A stretch of 35,010 bases of DNA from contig JAJDTT010000212.1 of assembly GCA_022827025.1 (NCBI GenBank), forward strand, positions 1 through 35,010. The letters are read 5' to 3'. Below the pieces are notes generated by a model. It ran no database searches, was not told the DNA's origin, and saw only the letters and a list, made by a program, of their open reading frames with translations. The DNA is from Acidobacteriota bacterium. GTDB lineage: Bacteria > Acidobacteriota > UBA6911 > RPQK01 > JAJDTT01. Shown here one piece after another: positions 22,442-32,182 of the stretch (its first letter is position 1; every line of letters starts with the position of its first letter). Made by a program: the position numbers and the translations under genes.

Positions 22442-24919
22442 GTGGCGGCCTCGGGGCAGGGTTTGAGAAAAGGACTCCGGTACGCGCTATGGGCCTTGCT
22501 GGTCCTGGCGATCGGGTCCTTCCTGGCCTTCCGCCATCTGGCGCGGCGGGCGCTGCCCCAGCTCGACGGGACCCGCACCGTCGCGGGACTCCAACACCCG
22601 GTTGAAATCGTGCGCGACCGGTGGGGCGTTCCCCACATATACGCCTCCAGTGACGAGGACGCCTATTTCGCATTGGGCTACGTCCACGCCCAGGACCGCC
22701 TCTTTCAACTGGACCTCAGCCGCCACGCCGGCCAGGGACGCCTGGCGGAGCTGGTGGGAGAACCGGGCCTGAGTCTGGATCTCCTCTTTCGGACCATCGA
22801 CCTCCACGGTCCCACCCGGCGCATGTTGGAGCGGGCCGGTGCGCCGGTCCGCTCGGCGGCACGGGCGTACGCCCTCGGCATCAACACCGCCGTCGCCGAC
22901 CTGGACGGCGCCCTGCCTCCGGAGTTCACCCTGTTGAACCATGAGTTCAAGCCGGCCGAACCGGACGACTTCGTGGGGTTGATCGGGCTCATGACGTGGC
23001 AGTTGAACCTGTCATGGGAGATGGACCGCTACTTCGAGCAATTGGCGGCGCGCATGGGAGAGGAGCGGGCGCTGGAGCTCTTCCCATTTCGCCAGGGAGG
23101 GTCGCCGGCGGTGCATCCGCCGGGCGGGGCGGCGTCACCGGCATCGCCGCCATCCGCAATGGAATCGGCTGTGATTTTCGATCGCCTGGGAACACTGATC
23201 CCGGCCCCCGCAAGTCATCCCTTTCCAGGGCGGTCTTTTGCGTTTCTCACCGGAACGGGAGGCAGCAACAGTTGGGTCGTTTCTCCCCGGCGCAGCGTCA
23301 CGGGGCACGCCATCCTGGCCAACGATCCTCACCTGGGCTTTCCCCTGCCGCCCATCTGGTATCAAGCGCGTCTCCGCGCCCCCGGGTTTGACGTGGCCGG
23401 AGTCACCCTTCCCGGCCTTCCCTTCGTGGTGATCGGACGAAACCGGCACATCGCTTGGGGGCTGACCAACGTGATGCAGGACGCGGCCGATTTTTTCGTG
23501 GAAAGGCTGGACGACGAGCGTCCCGGCCAGGTCATGTTCCGCGGCAAGTGGGTGGACCTGGAAAAAAGAGTGGAGACGATCCGGGTGAAGGGTGGAGAAG
23601 CCCGGTCACTGGAGGTGCTGTCCACACCTCACGGGCCTCTGGTCAACCACCTGCTCCCCGAGATCCAGAAGCCGGTCTCCTTCCGTTGGACCCTGCATGC
23701 GGCCGAACACGCCAACGAGATAGAGGGTTTGTGGCTCCTGAACCGGGCGCGGAACTGGGAGGAGTTTCGCCGGTCCATGTCCCGGTTCGGCACCGCGGCC
23801 CAGAACGTCGTCTACGCCGACCGGGAGGGACACATCGGCATGCAGACCGTCGGCGCCTTTCCCCGCCGGGATGGCCGAAACGAGGGGACCCGGTTCCGCG
23901 TGGGATGGGACGGCAGCGAGGAGTGGAACGGGTTCCATCCCTTCGAGGAGAATCCGGTCAGTTTCGACCCGCCCCGGGGATGGTTGGCCTCGGCAAACAA
24001 CCCCACGGTGGAGCCGCCCAGCCCCTTCTACATCTCCGCCTGGTGGGAGCCGGTAGACCGGATCAGCCGAATCGGAGAGGTTCTGACGTCTCGGGACAGG
24101 CTCTCGGTGGAAGACATGGAACGCCTGCAGAGCGATACTCTACTGCTGGCGGCCCGCGAGTTGACTCCCCTGGTGTTGGAGGCTTTCGATCCGCCTCCTC
24201 CCGCCGGCGACCCGGTAGGAGAAGCGCTCGAAATATTGCGCGGCTGGGACTACGTGATGGACGCGGGCCAGGCCGCGCCTACGTTGTTCGCCGTCTTCCA
24301 CCGGCAATTGTTCGAGGAGATCTTCCAGGACGAGCTGGGGGAAGACCTGATCCGGGCGTACCGTTCCCGCGGAAATCTCCCCGACACCATGGTTCGAACG
24401 GCCTTGACGCGGGGAGCCGGACACTGGATCGACCGGATCGACACGCCGCGCGTCGAGAAGCTGCCCGAAATCATTCAAGCCGCCTTTCGGAAGGCCGTAA
24501 CACGCGTCTCTACCCGGTGGGGTCCCGATCCCAAGAAATGGGTCTGGGGAGACGTCCACACCCTGACCCTGGTCCATCCCCTGGGCCTGGCCTCCCGGAT
24601 CCTGGGATGGTACTTCAGCCTGGGGCCATTCCCAGTTTCCGGCTCCAGCGGCACCGTGAAAAAGATGGGCTACCGGTCGGACGATTTTCGGGTCTTGTCC
24701 GGAGCCTCCGTTCGTCAGATCACCGACTTCTCGGAACCGGACCGCTTGCTGACGGTGATTCCCGGCGGGCAGTCGGGAATTCCGGCCTCGCCCCACTACG
24801 GCGACCTGGCGGACCTTTGGCTGACGGGACGCTACCATCCGCTCCCGTTGAACCGCGAGGCGATCCGGGAAGCCCACCACCTGGTCCTTCGACCCGGGGC
24901 GGCCGCTCCCGGCGAGTAG
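22442..24919 (+). CDS. Penicillin acylase-family N-terminal-nucleophile hydrolase
   Basis: 825 aa, the usual length of an Ntn acylase precursor that self-cleaves into two chains. An N-terminal hydrophobic segment (13-31) exports or anchors it. The alpha-chain pattern includes IVRDRWGVPHIYA and ALGYVHAQDRLFQLDLSR. The predicted nucleophile is Ser275 in TGTGGSNSWVV, after which the beta chain starts; NDPHLGFPLPPIWY and NRHIAWGLTN supply further conserved residues. The family cleaves amides such as beta-lactam side chains, acyl-homoserine lactones and N-acylated amino compounds; no substrate can be assigned here. Start is GTG 22442 without a clear ribosome binding site; a start a few codons downstream is possible. 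Short gap to the NIPSNAP gene suggests one transcript. Confidence 0.88.
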   Translation: MAASGQGLRKGLRYALWALLVLAIGSFLAFRHLARRALPQLDGTRTVAGLQHPVEIVRDRWGVPHIYASSDEDAYFALGYVHAQDRLFQLDLSRHAGQGRLAELVGEPGLSLDLLFRTIDLHGPTRRMLERAGAPVRSAARAYALGINTAVADLDGALPPEFTLLNHEFKPAEPDDFVGLIGLMTWQLNLSWEMDRYFEQLAARMGEERALELFPFRQGGSPAVHPPGGAASPASPPSAMESAVIFDRLGTLIPAPASHPFPGRSFAFLTGTGGSNSWVVSPRRSVTGHAILANDPHLGFPLPPIWYQARLRAPGFDVAGVTLPGLPFVVIGRNRHIAWGLTNVMQDAADFFVERLDDERPGQVMFRGKWVDLEKRVETIRVKGGEARSLEVLSTPHGPLVNHLLPEIQKPVSFRWTLHAAEHANEIEGLWLLNRARNWEEFRRSMSRFGTAAQNVVYADREGHIGMQTVGAFPRRDGRNEGTRFRVGWDGSEEWNGFHPFEENPVSFDPPRGWLASANNPTVEPPSPFYISAWWEPVDRISRIGEVLTSRDRLSVEDMERLQSDTLLLAARELTPLVLEAFDPPPPAGDPVGEALEILRGWDYVMDAGQAAPTLFAVFHRQLFEEIFQDELGEDLIRAYRSRGNLPDTMVRTALTRGAGHWIDRIDTPRVEKLPEIIQAAFRKAVTRVSTRWGPDPKKWVWGDVHTLTLVHPLGLASRILGWYFSLGPFPVSGSSGTVKKMGYRSDDFRVLSGASVRQITDFSEPDRLLTVIPGGQSGIPASPHYGDLADLWLTGRYHPLPLNREAIREAHHLVLRPGAAAPGE

Positions 24920-25346
24920 CGGAGCCGAATTCTTCTCGCGACCTGAAGCGGCTCTGCGCAACAAATAAAATTCTTCCGTTGCTTGCCATTAGGGAAATGC
25001 CCGGTGTAGCCTGTCCTCAACACGTCCCATCGGGTCGCCTGCCATTCGAATAGTCCGAAAGATGACGACGGGCACCCGGGGAGCACGCCACCCTAAACCG
25101 TTCGTAGGGGGTCCATCTTGCCGCCATTGGCTCGGTTGTTGGTCAATGCTCATCCCAGTCCAATTCGCATCCTGATCATCCCTCGGCAAGCCTCTCGCAG
25201 AAACGGAACACCTGGAACCGGAGAACCCTCCGGAAGTCGTGCAACTCTCATCCGCCGTCATCTCGGTCCGGCAACTATGAGGCAGGTCCAGGTCATTTCA
25301 TCCTCGTGGGTGATTCCGTAAAACTGCGAACTGCAGGGGGGTTGAC
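24920..25346. other. Long leader/intergenic region before the TonB receptor
   Basis: 427 bp without a plausible gene. A weak promoter-like arrangement near its left end (CTGAAG, 17 bp, TAAAAT at about 24945-24973) would imply a leader of about 370 nt. A small stem CCGGAG/CTCCGG (25218-25233) is the only clear inverted repeat I found. No riboswitch is recognised. Confidence 0.4.
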
Positions 25347-28300
25347 ATGCGAATTCGGAAACAGGTTTCAGGCATCGGTCCGATCCCGCCAATCGTCGTA
25401 GCGGCGGTCCTGTTCGGTCTGCTGCTGCCGTCGACGGTAGCGGCCCAGACCATGAACAGCGACCTCACCGGGGTGGTGCGCGACGCCACGGGAGGCGTGC
25501 TTCCCGGGGTGACCGCCACCGCCACCAACGAAAACAACCGGGCCCAGCGATCGGCCGTCACCGACGACGTGGGCGTCTACCGCCTCGCCGGCATACAGCC
25601 CGGTACCTACACCGTGGAGGCGGAGCTGACGGGATTCAAGCGCTTCGTGCAGACGGGAATCGTCGTGTCCCCGGGACTGCTCAGACGCGTGGACATCGTT
25701 CTGGATGTCGGGGACGTCACTGACTCGGTGATCGTCACCGATGAGGTTCCGGTCCTCCAGACCAGCAACGCCACGATCTCCACGGCTCTTCCCTCCCAGG
25801 TCCGGGACAAGCCCATCGCCAGCATGACGCGAGGCGCGCTACTGGGAGAACAGATGATCTGGGCGGCAGGTTCGGCAGCGGGCGGCGTCTACGGGTTCGT
25901 CGGCAACCGCGCGGACATGAACCAGTACAACGTCGAGGGCATGCAGTACAACTTCATCAGCTCGTCGGTCTCCAACAACATCATCGAGGAAGTCAGCGTG
26001 GTGCTGAGCAATGCGCCCGCGGAGTACGCCCGTCCGGTGACGCTCAACGCCACCTTGAAGAGCGGGACCAACGAATACCATGCCGAATATTGGATGGCGG
26101 GCGTCAATCCCTGCCTGAACGCGTTGAGGAGCCCGTTCTCCCCGGCCCGAGCCAGCCGGGCGCCCTGTGTCACCGCCAAGCGGCAGTTCTTCAATGTCGG
26201 CGGTCCGATTCTCAAGGACCGGGTGTTCTTCTTCTACTCCTGGGCTCGGCCGAATTCATTCTCCAACCTGTCCAACTCCCGGCCTCAGTCCTTCCCCAGC
26301 CTGCGCATGCAGGGTGGAGACTTCTCCCTGTATCCGTCCAAGATCATCGATCCCACCACCGGGGAACAGTTTCCCGGAAACGTCATTCCCGCCGGCCGCA
26401 TCAGCCCCGTGGCCCAGGCGATCATGAGCGACTTCATGGGGAGTTCGGTCAACTACCTCGGCGCTCCGGAGAGCTACACCAACAACGTCCAGCAACTTGC
26501 CGGCCGGTACCGTCAGGACAACGACCACAACATCAAGACCGATTTCAACGTCGGCGGCAAAGACAGCTTCTCCTTTCATGCGGTGCGTCACAAAGTCCTC
26601 AGCAACACGGATCGTCACCACCCGAGCACCGGGACCAGCAACGCCCTGCACACCACCTTGCAGGACAACGTCTTCAACTGGCAGTCGGGCGTGACCCACA
26701 GCCATGTCTTCGCACCGGGCGTGATCAACCAGATGCGACTGGGCGTGACCCGTTTCGTCTACATCCACCGGCAGTTGAAGGACTGGGAAGGTGATGCCGA
26801 GAGCGCGCAGGGTCCGGAGTTCGTCAACCGCTGGGGCCTCCAGGGGGTTGCGGTTCCCGACCTTTCGGGAATGCCCCATATCAATATCGGCGGCTGGCTT
26901 CGAACCTATTTCGACAACGAGAGCGCCACCTACGATTCGCGTTATTCGTTCTTCAACGACCTCTCGGTGACCGAAGGCCGCCACAACATCAAGATCGGCA
27001 TGTCGGCGGTCAAACTGCTGGAAGACGGGCCGGCGCGGGGGAACTACTTCGGCGCCTTCAGTTTCAGCAACATCTTCACCGGAGCCCAGGTGGCCGGCGA
27101 CCCCATGACCTGTGCGGCCCCGGCCGTGTGCGGGGACGCTTTCGCGGACTTCCTGCTGGGATTGCCGAGTTCCTCGACCCGCTATCAGCCCCGTTCCGTC
27201 ATCGCCCGGCGGAAATGGGAGTGGGGCGCGTTCATCCAGGACGATTGGAACGTCACCGACAAGTTGAACCTTTCCTATGGGCTGCGCTGGAGCCGCTACA
27301 CGGTCCCTTACGACAAGAACGGAATGTTCTACAACTTCGATCCGGACTCGCTCTCCATCGTGGTGCGGGACGAGTTCGCCCGGGAGCGGATCCATCCCTC
27401 CTGGCCGACGCACACTTTCCCGGTCATTCTGGCCAGCGAGGCCGGGTTCCCGAGCAAGCTGATCCAAGGCTCCAACAACTGGCAGCCTCGCGTCGGATTC
27501 GCCTATCGAATCACTCCGAGTTCGGTGCTTCGCGGAGGTTGGGGGATCTACAACGGTGCTTCCCGCTTCCTGCCGCTCCAGGCGTTCGGTCCCTTCGTAG
27601 TCTCCGAAAGCTTCACCAATGAAGTCCGTCCCGGCAGCGGCACGGGCGCCTTGTACTCCTGGCCGCACGCATTCCCCACGGCCTCGGACGTCATCACCGT
27701 CAGCAGCGCCTTCGGGTTCGCCAAGGACTATCACGAAGCGTGGACTCACAACTGGAACGTGACCTATGAACGGGAAATCGCCACCAACTGGGGGGTGCAG
27801 CTCACGTATCGGGGAGTGAAGAGCAACGATCTGCTCTGGGGCCGGAATCTGAACGCCATTCAGGCCAGCGGCACGCCGTGGAGCCGGGACCGGTTGCCTT
27901 GGCCCAACCTCTCCAGCGTGAACTTCGTCGAGAACGGAGGAGACAGCATCTACAACGGGATCGAGTTCCGTTTGACTCATCCCTGGGTCAACGGCCTGCA
28001 CTCGCAGCTCTCGCTGACCAAGCAGTGGTCCGGGGGCCTGAACGCGCCCATCTGGGCCACCGATCAGGGGATCACCTGGCCCGAGTATCCCTTCGACCTG
28101 GACCGCGACCGGGTGGCGATGGCGACACCCTGGCCCAGCCACGACATCCTCTGGAACTTCATCGCGGAGATGCCGTTCGGCCGCGGGAAGCGTTTCTTCG
28201 CCGACCTGAACCCGGTGATGAATGCGATCGCCGGAAACTGGACCTTCACGGGGGCCTTCTCCTGGAGGTCGGGAATCGGGCTGACGCCCTACTGGAGCGG

Positions 28301-28715
28301 AGTCGACTTTGCCAACTACGGAAGGTTCGGCGGCCGTCCCAACCAAACCTGCAATGACCCGAACGGGGGGCCCAAGGCCGTCCGTGGTCAATGGTTCAAT
28401 ACGCGGTGCTATGAGGTGCCCAGCGCCGGATCCCTCGGCAATGCGCAGGTCAACTCCATCGTCGGGCCCGGAGCCTGGATCTTCAATCTGAACCCGTACA
28501 AGGAGTTCGAGCTCAACTTCCTGCGCGAAGGCGCCCGGATCCAGCTCGGAGCCAACATCGTCAACGTCCTCAATCATCCCGTTTACGGCAACCCCAACAC
28601 CACCGTGAACAGCGCCACCGCCGGCCAGATCCGCGGATCGGGGAACGCCCGGGGGATGTGGCACGATTCGCTGGGTCAGCGCAAGGTCGTGATGGACATG
28701 AGGTTCATCTTCTGA
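25347..28715 (+). CDS. Oar-like TonB-dependent outer-membrane receptor
   Basis: 1122 aa. Signal peptide with cleavage after VAA (about residue 33), then a carboxypeptidase-regulatory-like beta-sandwich (37-120; DLTGVVRDATGGVLPGVTAT, GVYRLAGIQPGTYTVEAELT), a plug region and a large beta-barrel. The C-terminus ends with Phe (MDMRFIF), the usual outer-membrane barrel signal. Proteins of this Oar/Cna-B-like type are numerous in Acidobacteriota and are thought to import large substrates such as oligosaccharides using TonB energy. No SusD partner follows; the next gene is a lipoprotein glycosidase-like protein. No strong ribosome binding site is seen, but this ATG begins the signal peptide. Confidence 0.93.
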   Translation: MRIRKQVSGIGPIPPIVVAAVLFGLLLPSTVAAQTMNSDLTGVVRDATGGVLPGVTATATNENNRAQRSAVTDDVGVYRLAGIQPGTYTVEAELTGFKRFVQTGIVVSPGLLRRVDIVLDVGDVTDSVIVTDEVPVLQTSNATISTALPSQVRDKPIASMTRGALLGEQMIWAAGSAAGGVYGFVGNRADMNQYNVEGMQYNFISSSVSNNIIEEVSVVLSNAPAEYARPVTLNATLKSGTNEYHAEYWMAGVNPCLNALRSPFSPARASRAPCVTAKRQFFNVGGPILKDRVFFFYSWARPNSFSNLSNSRPQSFPSLRMQGGDFSLYPSKIIDPTTGEQFPGNVIPAGRISPVAQAIMSDFMGSSVNYLGAPESYTNNVQQLAGRYRQDNDHNIKTDFNVGGKDSFSFHAVRHKVLSNTDRHHPSTGTSNALHTTLQDNVFNWQSGVTHSHVFAPGVINQMRLGVTRFVYIHRQLKDWEGDAESAQGPEFVNRWGLQGVAVPDLSGMPHINIGGWLRTYFDNESATYDSRYSFFNDLSVTEGRHNIKIGMSAVKLLEDGPARGNYFGAFSFSNIFTGAQVAGDPMTCAAPAVCGDAFADFLLGLPSSSTRYQPRSVIARRKWEWGAFIQDDWNVTDKLNLSYGLRWSRYTVPYDKNGMFYNFDPDSLSIVVRDEFARERIHPSWPTHTFPVILASEAGFPSKLIQGSNNWQPRVGFAYRITPSSVLRGGWGIYNGASRFLPLQAFGPFVVSESFTNEVRPGSGTGALYSWPHAFPTASDVITVSSAFGFAKDYHEAWTHNWNVTYEREIATNWGVQLTYRGVKSNDLLWGRNLNAIQASGTPWSRDRLPWPNLSSVNFVENGGDSIYNGIEFRLTHPWVNGLHSQLSLTKQWSGGLNAPIWATDQGITWPEYPFDLDRDRVAMATPWPSHDILWNFIAEMPFGRGKRFFADLNPVMNAIAGNWTFTGAFSWRSGIGLTPYWSGVDFANYGRFGGRPNQTCNDPNGGPKAVRGQWFNTRCYEVPSAGSLGNAQVNSIVGPGAWIFNLNPYKEFELNFLREGARIQLGANIVNVLNHPVYGNPNTTVNSATAGQIRGSGNARGMWHDSLGQRKVVMDMRFIF

Positions 28716-28764
28716 GGCCTGCGCCCGGTGACTGATGACCGGTGAATTGGCGTGTCTTCCAAAC

Positions 28765-28800
28765 GGCGGGCCGTGTCTGTTTCAGACGGCTTGGCCCGCC
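28765..28800 (+). terminator. Hairpin after the TonB receptor
   Basis: GGCGGGCC (28765-28772) and GGCCCGCC (28793-28800) form a perfect 8-bp stem around a nested GTCTG-TTT-CAGAC stem. No U-tract follows. It could stop or attenuate transcription between the receptor and the glycosidase-like gene. Confidence 0.5.
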
Positions 28801-28850
28801 AGCCTGTCCCAAATTCCCAGTCCGAGGTTCCCGACTTGAAACGTAGTCCG

Positions 28851-31109
28851 ATGCAAGGGAGTCGAACGCGGGCCTGTTCGTGGGCCGGGGTCCTTCTGCT
28901 TCTAGTCCCCTTGGCGGGGTTCCTTCCAGGCTGTACTCAGGCTCCAACCTCGCCCGTGAGTGTCGTGGTCGGCCCTTCGGCTCCCGAGCTGGAGCGGTTC
29001 GCGGCCAGCGAGCTTTGCGGCTACCTGGACAAGCTCTTCGGCCTTCAGGTCCGCCCGGTCACCGAAGCGCCCGCCTCCGGCGAGGCAGTTCTGCTGGTGG
29101 GCTCGCCTGACACCAACCCCCTTCTCGCCAAGGCGCTCTCCGGGGACGCCTTTCCCGAGCTGACCGATCAAGGCCTGGTGCTGCGCACCATCGATCTCGA
29201 AGGCCGGACCGCGCTTGTGGCCGGCGGCGGAAGTCCTCGCGCCACCCTGTGGGCCGTCTACGAACTGGCCGAGCGCTGGGGTGTCCGTTACCTGATCGAC
29301 CGCGACGTCATCCCTCCCAAGAGGCCGTTCCAGCTTCCCCAACTGGATGTGGTGATGGAACCGGTCTTCCTGGTGCGGGCCCATCCCACCATCCAGGACC
29401 TGGTGGCCAGCATGGAGGGCTGGGGCATCTCGGACTTTAGGCCGCTGATCGACCAGTTGGCCAAGATGAAGTTCACCCGGATCAACGTCTACGCCTTCGG
29501 GTGGCAGCCTTACCTGCACTGGGAGCACAAGGGGATCGAGCGAAGCTCCGCCCATCTCTGGTACGGCTACCACTATCCCATCACTCCGGACACCATCGGC
29601 CGGTCCCTCTTCGGAGACGTGTCTCAGTACTGGAATCGCGATCTGCCCCTCACCTCCTCCTATCCCCAGTTGATCGAGGCGGGACAGCAACTGGTCCGGA
29701 ACCTGATGGACCATATCCACAAACGGGGCATGGAGACCGCCTATGCCGCTCCGGTGATCGACTTCCCGCCGGAGTTCGCGCCGCTGCTCGACGGCGCCGA
29801 GCAGAGCGCGCAACTGAGCGGAATGTCGGTGGTTCCGGGGCAGGATACGCCTCTGGAGGACCCCGAGCTCTTCGGCCTCTCCTCCGCTGTCCTGCGAGCG
29901 ACCCTCAACAGTTATCCCAAGACCGACGTGGTCACCGTGTTCATGCCGGAGTTCCGGCAATGGATCGGAGAATACGAACGGGCGTGGGAGGCCCTCGACG
30001 AGAAGTACGGAGTCGGGGAGGTGCTCTCCCTGGACCGGATCACCTCCGCCGTGCAGCATCGAAAGGGATCGGAAGGCAGTCCCGAGCGGGCGCTCAACGA
30101 GCTCAAGGGGGACATCGCCAATCTCTCCTTCTTCGACCGCCTCCTCCGCGATCCTGAAGTATTGAAAGGGACCACGAGGTCCCGGATTCGCGTGAACTGT
30201 TTCGGCGTCTCGGAAGAGCTCTATCCGATTCTGGACCGGATCTGGCCGGCGGACTGGACTCTGGAGAGCATGCCCTCCAATCAGCCGGTCCACCTGCTGC
30301 GGCGGATCGAAATCCTCAAGGACCTGCCGTCCCAGGTCCTGGGCATCATGAACCTGACCCTGGACGACGACAACATCGGCGTCATGCCCCAGCTCACCAC
30401 CAACTCTCTGTACGAGATCATCCAGGTCATGCACCGTCACGGTTGGAAGGGAGTCATCGCGCGGGAGCGGTTCCCCGGAGACCATGACTGGCCCCTGGCC
30501 TACCTGGCGCGCGCGTCCTGGAATCCGGAGATCACTCCGGACGCGGTGGCGCGGGATCAATTGAAGGCGGTCTGCGGCGAGGGGTGCGTCGAGGACATGC
30601 TGGCGGCCTACCATGAAGTGGAGGCGGTGACCATCGCTCTGGCCAGGTCGGCCTTCGCGTTCCCGGCAGATTGGCCTCCGTCGACGTCCTTTTCGCCGGG
30701 CGGCATGTTGATGAAATACTGGTACCTGAAGGACCGCGCCATGCCGCCCTACGTGGACGAGGCCCATGAGGGCTATTCGAGGGCTCTGGAGTCGGCCAGG
30801 AAGGCCCGCGACAAGTCGACTCCCGAGGGCCGATGGTACGTGGACTACTGGGTCGGCCGCCTGGAGTTCGCCCAGCAGTACGTGGCGGCAGTGCGGGCGG
30901 TCCAACGGTCCGCCGCCGCGTTCCGTTCCGGCGACCGCGCCGGCGCCGTCCGGGAAGCGGACCAGGCCATGGCCGTTCTGCGCAAGGGCCTGGAAGCCTA
31001 TGTTCCGGTGGTGCGCAACCGGACCGACCTGGCGGCCATCGCCTTGGTCAACCAGTCGTACCGGCAACTGTTCCAGAGGCGCTGGTCGGTGAAGACTTGG
31101 GGCTACTGA
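28851..31109 (+). CDS. Lipoprotein with alpha-glucuronidase-type N-terminal domain, glycosidase-like
   Basis: 752 aa from ATG 28851. TTG 28836 is an alternative with GAGG a short distance upstream; the GTG at 28752 would place the terminator-like hairpin in coding sequence. Lipobox in LAGFLPGC with Cys28. Residues about 38-160 resemble the GH67N/GH20b domain (ELERFAASELCGYLDKL, GSPRATLWAVYELAERWGVRYL). The rest looks like a TIM-barrel region plus a helical C-terminus (IQDLVASMEGWGISDF, NVYAFGWQPYLHWEHKG), but the glycoside hydrolase family and catalytic acids are not recognised. It is probably anchored to a membrane surface and processes an oligosaccharide taken up by the neighbouring receptor (inference). 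Confidence 0.75.
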   Translation: MQGSRTRACSWAGVLLLLVPLAGFLPGCTQAPTSPVSVVVGPSAPELERFAASELCGYLDKLFGLQVRPVTEAPASGEAVLLVGSPDTNPLLAKALSGDAFPELTDQGLVLRTIDLEGRTALVAGGGSPRATLWAVYELAERWGVRYLIDRDVIPPKRPFQLPQLDVVMEPVFLVRAHPTIQDLVASMEGWGISDFRPLIDQLAKMKFTRINVYAFGWQPYLHWEHKGIERSSAHLWYGYHYPITPDTIGRSLFGDVSQYWNRDLPLTSSYPQLIEAGQQLVRNLMDHIHKRGMETAYAAPVIDFPPEFAPLLDGAEQSAQLSGMSVVPGQDTPLEDPELFGLSSAVLRATLNSYPKTDVVTVFMPEFRQWIGEYERAWEALDEKYGVGEVLSLDRITSAVQHRKGSEGSPERALNELKGDIANLSFFDRLLRDPEVLKGTTRSRIRVNCFGVSEELYPILDRIWPADWTLESMPSNQPVHLLRRIEILKDLPSQVLGIMNLTLDDDNIGVMPQLTTNSLYEIIQVMHRHGWKGVIARERFPGDHDWPLAYLARASWNPEITPDAVARDQLKAVCGEGCVEDMLAAYHEVEAVTIALARSAFAFPADWPPSTSFSPGGMLMKYWYLKDRAMPPYVDEAHEGYSRALESARKARDKSTPEGRWYVDYWVGRLEFAQQYVAAVRAVQRSAAAFRSGDRAGAVREADQAMAVLRKGLEAYVPVVRNRTDLAAIALVNQSYRQLFQRRWSVKTWGY

Positions 31110-31156
31110 CCGATATCCTTCCTTCGGCGCCGGCTCATTTCAAGAGCGGGGGATCC

Positions 31157-32095
31157 ATGGTCAAACGACGAGATTTCATGCGATATGTTGCCAGTGGAGC
31201 TCTGGTGAACTTCCTGGATCCCGGCGCCGCCCTCGGACATGGCGCGGCGGCGGAGCCGAGACTGACCCTCCGGCCCTATGCGTGGGAAGGCCCCTATGCC
31301 GAATTCCGCAACCAAGGGGCGCGGCATGACTGGCGCCTGTGTGCGGCGTTGCGGGCTCCCTGGATGAGCCCGGAGGAGCGCCTGATCCTCAGAACCTCCG
31401 AGATCGTGGGCTACGAACAGGCGTACCTTTACGACGATCATTTCCCGCCCTACCAGCCGGAGGGCAGGGGAAAAGGGTATCGCCACATTCCTTTCGAGTG
31501 GCGTCAAACGAGTGGTGACAAGGAACTTTCGGCGGACTGTCCGGTTCCCGGACACGGCCGTTTCTGGCTCGATCTGTCGGCCCGGAGCGACTACCTGGAA
31601 ATCCGCCTGGGGATCCGGAACGGCCTCGACCGTCCCATGGGGAAGGTGGACTGGCATTTCTGCGTGGTAGGGCTGGAGAGCCGTTTCGCGGACTCGGATC
31701 GGAAGCGAACCTACCTTTTCGACGAAGGCCGGCTGCGCACCTTCAACGAGTTGAGCGGCGGCCCCAAGATAGAACTGTTCCATGTTCAGGGAGCCGGCGG
31801 GTTCGTGCCCGTTGGACACGAAATGCTCCCTGTGAGTCCCGCCGTCGCCGAAGCGCCCCTCGTGATCGTCCAGTCCCCGGACCGGCGCCACGTCGCGGCC
31901 CTGGCCTTTGAGCGGGCCTACTCCATCTACGGCGACCCCGTCGGGAACAAGTGCTTCCACGCCGATCCCTATTTCGGTCCTCTCACCGAGGCGGGCGAGG
32001 AACGCCGCATCAAGGGCCGGCTCTACGTCATGCGAGGGACGCCGCAGGATGCTCTCGACCGTTACCGGAGCGACTTCCAATCCGGCGCGGCGTAG
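31157..32095 (+). CDS. Tat-exported protein of unknown function
   Basis: 312 aa. Residues 1-32 form a twin-arginine-like signal (VKRRDFMRYVASGALVNF...AAA), so the product is probably periplasmic. The mature part has alternating hydrophobic strands and conserved-looking aromatics (RPYAWEGPYAEF, HDWRLCAALRAPWMSPEE, GRFWLDLSARSDYLEIRLGI, KVDWHFCVVGLESRF), suggesting a beta-sandwich. I do not recognise the family and assign no activity. GGGGGATCC lies just upstream of ATG 31157 and the signal then begins at residue 1. It is 47 bp after the glycosidase-like gene and 87 bp before a Gfo/Idh/MocA oxidoreductase, so a role in the same carbohydrate pathway is likely. Confidence 0.7.
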   Translation: MVKRRDFMRYVASGALVNFLDPGAALGHGAAAEPRLTLRPYAWEGPYAEFRNQGARHDWRLCAALRAPWMSPEERLILRTSEIVGYEQAYLYDDHFPPYQPEGRGKGYRHIPFEWRQTSGDKELSADCPVPGHGRFWLDLSARSDYLEIRLGIRNGLDRPMGKVDWHFCVVGLESRFADSDRKRTYLFDEGRLRTFNELSGGPKIELFHVQGAGGFVPVGHEMLPVSPAVAEAPLVIVQSPDRRHVAALAFERAYSIYGDPVGNKCFHADPYFGPLTEAGEERRIKGRLYVMRGTPQDALDRYRSDFQSGAA

Positions 32096-32182
32096 GCGAC
32101 GATATCGCTGAAAAACGGTGGCGGGAACGCGTCGATCCTTCTTGACGACCCCTTCTGACTCTGAACGACGGGAGTGTCTCCA

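Noticed and set aside
25341-25350. TTGACA immediately before the TonB receptor start
   Set aside because: It overlaps the ATG and so cannot be that gene's -35 box; probably chance.
26256-28664. An 802-codon open frame on the minus strand
   Set aside because: Antisense to the TonB receptor, which has signal peptide, domains and C-terminal Phe; no motif in the shadow.
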